9,412 nucleotides of DNA from an archaeon (lineage in GTDB: Archaea; Nanoarchaeota; Nanoarchaeia; Pacearchaeales; GW2011-AR1): positions 1 through 9,412 of the forward strand of contig DAOWCW010000027.1 of the NCBI GenBank assembly GCA_030639395.1, read 5' to 3'. Positions 5,736 through 9,412 of the stretch are shown piece by piece. The first letter of the stretch is position 1. Every line of letters starts with the position of its first letter. Made by a program: the position numbers and the translations under genes. The notes beneath the pieces are model-generated. The model was not told the DNA's origin and ran no database searches. It saw only the letters and a list, made by a program, of their open reading frames with translations.

Positions 5736-5819
5736 ATGGTGAAGATTAATTTTCAAAGTGAAATTATAAAACGGATTCATGATATTAAAATTAATTGTGC
5801 GGGGAATTATGGGAAATAA
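5736..5819 (+). CDS. Candidate 27-aa leader ORF overlapping the rbcL start
   Basis: ATG 5736 opens a 27-codon frame (MVKINFQSEIIKRIHDIKIN, then CAGNYGK) that ends at TAA 5817-5819, 11 bases into rbcL in another frame. The ATG sits 32 bases after a TATA box, the same spacing as in the 4444 gene, so a leaderless ribosome would meet it first. It could couple or limit rbcL translation, or be a chance frame. The peptide matches nothing I know. The opening MVKIN resembles MVSKVN of the 4444 gene, perhaps by common descent of the promoter and start region. Confidence 0.3.
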   Translation: MVKINFQSEIIKRIHDIKINCAGNYGK

Positions 5820-7077
5820 ATATTCGTTTATTAATCAGAATTATAAGCCGACTGGGAATGATTTGGTTTGTTTGTTTAGGGTTAGTCCGGATAGAATGGG
5901 ATTGAAGGAGGCGATTAATAATGTTGCTTTGGAGAGTAGTGTTGGGACTTGGACTTCTGTTTCGTCGAATAAAAAATATGTTAACAAATTGGGTGCGAAG
6001 GCTTTTGCGATTTCTGGAAATTGGGTTAAGATTGCTTATCCGCAGGAGTTATTTGAAGAGGGAAGTGTTTCGAATATTTTGAGTTCTGTTGCTGGGAATG
6101 TTTTTGGGATGAAGGCTGTTAAGGGTTTGAGGTTGGAGGATATTAAGTTTCCGAAGAAGTTGTTGAAGAGTTTTCCTGGGCCGAGGTTTGGGATTGATGG
6201 GTATCGTAAGATTTTGAAGGTGAAGGGTAGGCCGCTTGTTGGGACGATTGTTAAACCGAAGTTGGGATTGAATACTAGGGATCATGCGAAGGTTGCTTAT
6301 GACGCTTGGATTGGTGGTTGTGACTTAGTGAAGGATGATGAGAATTTGTCTAGCCAGAAGTTTAACCCTTTTGAAAAACGTGCGGCTAAGACTTTGGAAA
6401 TGTGTGATAAGGCTGCGGAAGAGAGTGGAGAGAGGAAGGGGTATTTGGTTAATGTGACGGCGGAGGCTATGTTGATGTTGAAACGGGCTGATTTAGTAAA
6501 GGAGATGGGTGGGAAGTTTGTAATGCATGATGTGATTACGGCTGGATTTTCTAGTCTTGAAACTTTGAGGCAACATAGCAAGCTTGGAATTCATTCGCAT
6601 CGGGCTATGCATGGGGCTTTTACTGAGAATCCAGAGCATGGTTTGTCGATGATGTGTGTTGCTGATTTTGCTCGAATGGCTGGAAGTGATTCGTTGCATA
6701 TTGGAACTGGGATTGGAAAAATGAGGGGTGGGAAGCGTGAGGTTGCTGAGATTTCGGAGGAGATTGAGAGCAGGAAAGTTGGAAAGACGAAACATCGGTT
6801 GGAGCAGGATTGGGGTGAGATGAAGCCTGTATTTTCGGTTTGTTCGGGTGGTATTTATCCTGGGCATGTTCCGTATCTGATGAAGAATTTTGGAAAAGAT
6901 TTAATTATTCAGGCTGGTGGTGGGTGTCATGGACATCCAGGCGGAACGAGTGCTGGAGCGATGGCTATGAGGCAGGCGGTTGATTCGGTGATGAAAGGGG
7001 AGAGTTTGGAGAGATATGGAATGAGTCATTCGGAGTTGATGAAGGCTATGGAATATTGGGGAAAGGTTCGGTTTTGA
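5809..7077 (+). CDS. rbcL: Form III ribulose-1,5-bisphosphate carboxylase
   Basis: Archaeal RuBisCO, expected to convert ribulose-1,5-bisphosphate, CO2 and water to two 3-phosphoglycerates, normally in the AMP/nucleoside degradation pathway rather than a Calvin cycle. From ATG 5809 it has 422 residues; MGNKYSFINQNYKPTGNDL aligns with form III N-termini, so the in-frame ATG 5779 is rejected. Active-site residues are complete: Glu42 (LESSVGTWT), Asn97 (AGNVFG), Lys149 and Lys151 (VKPKLGL), carbamylated Lys175 with Asp177 and Glu178 (VKDDENLSS), His264/Arg265/His268 (HRAMH), loop-6 Lys304, Ser346 (CSGGIYPGH) and the GGGCHGHPGG phosphate loop (370-379). This argues against a RuBisCO-like protein of form IV. 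Loop 6 reads GKMRGG, with Arg where GKLEG/GKMEG is usual. A GGGG 4 bases before the ATG may aid ribosome binding. AMP phosphorylase and R15P isomerase genes are not nearby. Confidence 0.95.
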   Translation: MGNKYSFINQNYKPTGNDLVCLFRVSPDRMGLKEAINNVALESSVGTWTSVSSNKKYVNKLGAKAFAISGNWVKIAYPQELFEEGSVSNILSSVAGNVFGMKAVKGLRLEDIKFPKKLLKSFPGPRFGIDGYRKILKVKGRPLVGTIVKPKLGLNTRDHAKVAYDAWIGGCDLVKDDENLSSQKFNPFEKRAAKTLEMCDKAAEESGERKGYLVNVTAEAMLMLKRADLVKEMGGKFVMHDVITAGFSSLETLRQHSKLGIHSHRAMHGAFTENPEHGLSMMCVADFARMAGSDSLHIGTGIGKMRGGKREVAEISEEIESRKVGKTKHRLEQDWGEMKPVFSVCSGGIYPGHVPYLMKNFGKDLIIQAGGGCHGHPGGTSAGAMAMRQAVDSVMKGESLERYGMSHSELMKAMEYWGKVRF

Positions 7078-7085
7078 TGAGGTGG

Positions 7086-7096
7086 TTTTTGTTTTT
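7086..7096 (+). terminator. T-tract after rbcL
   Basis: TTTTTGTTTTT starts 8 bases after the rbcL stop, before the next promoter. Two five-T runs fit the intrinsic T-tract termination of archaea. No hairpin is seen. Confidence 0.45.
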
Positions 7097-7112
7097 GATG
7101 CTTATACGAAAG

Positions 7113-7122
7113 GTTTAAATAG
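7113..7122 (+). promoter_or_regulatory. TATA box for the 7142 gene
   Basis: GTTTAAATAG is centred about 24 bases before ATG 7142 and decides that start over the upstream in-frame GTG at 7082. A GGTATAC element lies between the box and the ATG at 7126-7132, where a repressor could act. Confidence 0.6.
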
Positions 7123-7125
7123 TTT

Positions 7126-7370
7126 GGTATACTGTATTGTTATGGTAGTTAGAAACGGGTATACCACAAGTTCGGAAAGAGTTTCCGAGGGGAATCTTTT
7201 ATCTCGTGACGAAGTTGCTGAAATACTCAAGCTTTCTCCTTTTTATCGTAGGATACCTACTTCTGAACGTGAAGGTGCTATTAATGGGGTAATGTCTCTT
7301 TTTGATTCTTCATATAAAAATGATGCGAATGTAAAGTGAATTGATTTTTAGTTGAAATATTTGGTATACC
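7126..7370. repeat. Three GGTATAC copies around the 7142 gene
   Basis: The palindromic core GGTATAC(C) occurs at 7126-7132 (between TATA box and ATG), 7158-7165 (early in the gene) and 7363-7370 (after the stop). The first and third share more: TTTGGTATAC-TGTA and TTTGGTATACCTGTA, differing by one inserted base. They could be binding sites for one regulator. The motif is short and AT-rich, so chance is not excluded. Confidence 0.35.
7142..7339 (+). CDS. Hypothetical small protein, 65 aa
   Basis: ATG 7142 is chosen because a TATA box lies at leaderless distance; the open frame back to 7082 adds a hydrophobic run that overlaps the promoter and is probably not translated. The product starts MVVRNGYTTSSERVSEG. 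Its central part, LLSRDEVAEILKLSPFYRRI, followed by TSEREGAINGVMSLF, looks like two or three amphipathic helices. The first could be a small DNA-binding or adaptor helix pair, but no family was recognised. There are no cysteines or membrane segments. The coding DNA contains GGTATACC (7158-7165) near its start and the perfect inverted repeat GTAGG-ATA-CCTAC (7248-7260). Related GGTATAC copies lie before and after the gene, so autoregulation is a possibility. Confidence 0.6.
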   Translation: MVVRNGYTTSSERVSEGNLLSRDEVAEILKLSPFYRRIPTSEREGAINGVMSLFDSSYKNDANVK

Positions 7371-7437
7371 TGTAAAAAATTTGTTTCTTGAGATGTTAGA
7401 TTGTTCCGCTTTTGTGAATTAAGAGGTTTTGGTTAAG

Positions 7438-7446
7438 TTTTAATAT
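7438..7446 (+). promoter_or_regulatory. TATA box for trmY
   Basis: TTTTAATAT lies centred about 25 bases before ATG 7467, consistent with a leaderless transcript. The rest of 7340-7466 holds a weak T-run (7345-7349) after the small gene and the third GGTATACC copy; no other gene was seen there. Confidence 0.5.
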
Positions 7447-7466
7447 GTGATTATCCTGCTTATATC

Positions 7467-8060
7467 ATGAGAGAATTTGTTTACTATTCGGCGAATGCTG
7501 TTACTGCTGGGAATTTGATTAAAGATAATTTGAAAAAGGCGGGAAGATTGGATATTGTTTGTAATTTTATTGTTTCGGTTTTTTTTGTTTCGAATGCTAT
7601 GCGAGATGATGTTAGGTTACATTTGATTTTTGATGGGGGACCGAATGCTCCACGGCATTTAGTTATGGAAAGTAATCCTGATATGCCTATTAGTAAAAAG
7701 AATGTTGCAGGGTTGATTAAGAAGATGTTATATAAGGCGAAGGACGAGGAAGGACTGCGAGAGATTGTGCCTGGGTGTTTTATTGAGAGAAAGGGTTTTG
7801 AGAAGTTGGTTAGAGAGCTAGATAGGGAGGGAAAGGATATTTTGATTCTGGAGAAGAAAGGACAAGATATTAGGAATTTGAAATTGGAGACTAAAGATGG
7901 GAATAATTCGGTTTTTGTTGTTGGAGATCATGAAGGGTTTCCTTCTGGAATGAAGAAGTTTTTGAAGAGAGTTGATGGAGTTAGTATTGGTCCGCGGGTT
8001 TTGTTTGCGAGTCAGGTTGCGACTATTTTGCATAATGAGATAGATCGACAAGAGACTTAG
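7467..8060 (+). CDS. trmY: tRNA (pseudouridine54-N1)-methyltransferase TrmY
   Basis: A SPOUT-class methyltransferase that uses S-adenosylmethionine to convert pseudouridine 54 of archaeal tRNA to N1-methylpseudouridine in the T-loop. The 197 residues match family length (about 200). Diagnostic blocks are MREFVYYSANAVTAGNL at the start, the AGRLDIVCNFIVSVFFVSN helix (25-43), HLIFDGGPNAPRHL (52-65), VPGCFIERKGFEKLV (101-115), and the C-terminal trefoil knot that binds the cofactor, VFVVGDHEGFP (149-159) and SIGPRVLFASQVATILHNEI (173-192). The ATG is supported by a TATA box 25 bases upstream and by the family's conserved MREF start. It stands alone, convergent with ilvA, with T/G-ending codons like cysS and rbcL. 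It is a good archaeal marker for the window. Confidence 0.93.
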   Translation: MREFVYYSANAVTAGNLIKDNLKKAGRLDIVCNFIVSVFFVSNAMRDDVRLHLIFDGGPNAPRHLVMESNPDMPISKKNVAGLIKKMLYKAKDEEGLREIVPGCFIERKGFEKLVRELDREGKDILILEKKGQDIRNLKLETKDGNNSVFVVGDHEGFPSGMKKFLKRVDGVSIGPRVLFASQVATILHNEIDRQET

Positions 8061-8112
8061 TTTCTTGTGGTGATAAGTATTGGATTTAGGCGACGGGAAA
8101 TGTTGCACATTG

Positions 8113-8117
8113 TTTTT
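8113..8117 (+). terminator. Weak T-run after trmY in the convergent gap
   Basis: A five-T run lies 52 bases past the trmY stop in the 76-base gap before the ilvA stop. No hairpin and no other gene were seen in this gap. Termination here is only a suggestion. Confidence 0.2.
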
Positions 8118-8136
8118 GTTCGGTTAGTTTTATGAA

Positions 8137-9384
8137 TTATACTAATAGGTCAAAAAATATTTCGTTGTCTGTTATGTCTTTGTATTTTATATTGTGTGCG
8201 TCTAATTTTTTGTTTAGTGTTTTAAAGTTTTTTGGGTTTTTGCTTTCTATTCCTACTAGTGCTGGACCCTTTTCTTTGATTGTCTTTTTTAGGTATTCGA
8301 ATCTTGTAATGTCATCGTCTATGTCAAGAAGATCCAAAAAATCCTTAAGTGATCCTGCTCTTTGTGCGAATTCTATTATGTAATATTTTTTTAATCCTTC
8401 GTATTTTAATGATTTTTCTTTTACCATAGATAATCTTTCGAAATCAAAATTTCCGCCACTTACTATACACACCACCGTCTTCCCTTTAATCTCTTCCCTC
8501 ATGTCTTTTAGAGAATCTATTGAAAGTGCTCCTGCGGGTTCTAGTATCATTCCTTCTTTTTGTAAGAAATCTAGTATTGTTCCACAGATTCTCCCTTCGG
8601 GAATTTTTAAAATCTTTTTAACTAATTTTTGGGTTATTTCGAAAGTGATTTTTCCTGGCTTCTTTACCGCGGCTCCATCTACGAATGTATCTATCTTTTC
8701 TAGTTCTATGGGTTTTCCTTGTTTTATTGATTCGCACATAGAAGATGCTCCGAGTGGTTCTGCTCCTATGATTTTTGTTTTTGGGCTTTTCTCTTTAAAA
8801 TAAGTGCTCAGTCCGGAAATTAATCCGCCGCCGCCTATTGGCACCATGAGATAATCAATTGGGACAGGGGACTGTTTTAATATTTCGACTGCCATCGTTC
8901 CTTGTCCTATTATTGTTTTTGCATCATCAAATGGACACACAAATGTAATCTCGTGTTCTTTGGAAAATTTAATTGCTTCTTTTTGAGCGTCGTCGAAACT
9001 GTCTCCTACTAATTTTATTTCTACAAAATCTTTTCCGAATTTTTTTGTTCTTTGAATTTTCTGTAACGGCGTAACTTTTGGCATAAAGATTACTCCTTTT
9101 ATCTTGAAATAATTACAGCATAAGGCTACTCCTTGAGCATGATTTCCGGCACTTGCACAAACAACACCTTTTGTTTTTGTTTTTTCTGACATTGAATTTA
9201 TAACATTATAGGCTCCTCTTATTTTATAGGAACGAACAAGTTGTTTGTCTTCTCTTTTTAGAAAAACTTTGCAATGATATTTTCTTGAAAGTCTTCTATT
9301 GTATTCTAGTCGTGTCTCTTTTATTACTCTGGAGAATTGTTCTCTTGCTTCTTCTATGTTTTTTGCGGTTACTTGTTTTGACAT
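8137..9384 (-). CDS. ilvA: Threonine dehydratase with one C-terminal ACT-like domain
   Basis: A fold-type II PLP enzyme that deaminates threonine to 2-oxobutanoate and ammonia, the first step of isoleucine synthesis or of threonine breakdown. It has 415 residues, the size of the single-ACT class (Bacillus-type IlvA, about 410-420) rather than the two-ACT E. coli IlvA (about 514). Catalytic PLP lysine is Lys54 in RSYKIRGAYN; substrate and PLP contacts are ASAGNHAQG (77-85), the phosphate-binding GGGGL (184-188), Glu282 in LEPAGA, and SGGN at 309-312. Residues about 330-415 form the ACT-like regulatory domain (YYIIEFAQRAGSLKDFLDLL at its start), which normally mediates feedback control. Serine dehydration is a possible side activity. 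No other branched-chain genes are visible, so biosynthetic or catabolic use is undecided. The start has little sequence to its right and is accepted on family N-terminus length. Confidence 0.93.
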   Translation of the reverse strand: MSKQVTAKNIEEAREQFSRVIKETRLEYNRRLSRKYHCKVFLKREDKQLVRSYKIRGAYNVINSMSEKTKTKGVVCASAGNHAQGVALCCNYFKIKGVIFMPKVTPLQKIQRTKKFGKDFVEIKLVGDSFDDAQKEAIKFSKEHEITFVCPFDDAKTIIGQGTMAVEILKQSPVPIDYLMVPIGGGGLISGLSTYFKEKSPKTKIIGAEPLGASSMCESIKQGKPIELEKIDTFVDGAAVKKPGKITFEITQKLVKKILKIPEGRICGTILDFLQKEGMILEPAGALSIDSLKDMREEIKGKTVVCIVSGGNFDFERLSMVKEKSLKYEGLKKYYIIEFAQRAGSLKDFLDLLDIDDDITRFEYLKKTIKEKGPALVGIESKNPKNFKTLNKKLDAHNIKYKDITDNEIFFDLLV

Positions 9385-9397
9385 ATAATCTTAGAAT

Positions 9398-9407
9398 CTT
9401 ATTTAGA
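9398..9407 (-). promoter_or_regulatory. Possible TATA box for ilvA
   Basis: The minus strand reads TCTAAATAAG centred about 19 bases before the ilvA ATG. The spacing is a little short for a leaderless archaeal promoter, and the window ends 5 bases further on. Confidence 0.3.
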
Positions 9408-9412
9408 TATTA

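Noticed and set aside
5779..5808. rbcL start at ATG 5779
   Set aside because: It adds ten hydrophobic residues not expected in form III RuBisCO; MGNKYSFINQNYKP from 5809 fits the family start.
7082..7141. Longer small-gene frame starting GTG 7082
   Set aside because: It overlaps the T-tract after rbcL and the TATA box at 7113-7122, which points to ATG 7142.
7248..7260. GTAGG-ATA-CCTAC perfect inverted repeat as another member of the CCTAC-type element
   Set aside because: It lies in coding sequence, shares only five or so bases with the element, and lacks the following GC hairpin; probably coincidental.

Overview
The window looks like a piece of an AT-rich archaeal genome, most likely a small-genome DPANN-type archaeon (Pacearchaeota/Woesearchaeota-like). 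The assignment is inferred from gene content, not from a marker tree. The evidence is an archaeal tRNA pseudouridine-54 methyltransferase (TrmY), a TrmB-family regulator, a form III RuBisCO with a complete active site, and TATA boxes about 20-30 bases before start codons with almost no leader, as in leaderless archaeal transcripts. TGA is used as a stop.

Layout, left to right. (1) Positions 1-2883 hold a compact rightward run: a metallophosphoesterase cut by the window edge, cysS (cysteinyl-tRNA synthetase), a 38-residue cysteine-rich microprotein that is easy to miss because it overlaps both neighbours, and nth (endonuclease III). (2) About 2867-2993, at and after the end of nth, is an array of five short hairpins with different stems but near-constant 8-base linkers. 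(3) A divergent pair, a leftward TrmB-like regulator (3006-3731) and a rightward unknown gene (3824-4402), shares a 92-base control region with two TATA boxes and a perfect 18-base palindrome between them. (4) Next is an unknown 388-residue protein with two C-terminal membrane segments. (5) Form III RuBisCO (rbcL) follows behind a 198-base upstream region with two possible promoters and a candidate leader peptide. (6) A 65-residue unknown gene is associated with three GGTATAC copies. (7) trmY and a leftward threonine dehydratase (ilvA) are convergent at the right end.

Functionally, cysS and trmY serve translation, nth repairs oxidised pyrimidines, and RuBisCO would act in the archaeal AMP/nucleoside salvage route. 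AMP phosphorylase and ribose-1,5-bisphosphate isomerase, the partners in that route, are not in the window. No rRNA, tRNA, CRISPR array, transposase or integrase was seen, and no gene-free stretch exceeds 300 bases.

The most unusual features are the hairpin array and a roughly 36-codon in-frame insert in cysS with C- and A-rich codons unlike the rest of the gene. The two share a related 16-base stretch followed by a GC hairpin, so they may belong to one family of small palindromic elements. All calls come from reading the sequence by eye; no database search or folding was run.
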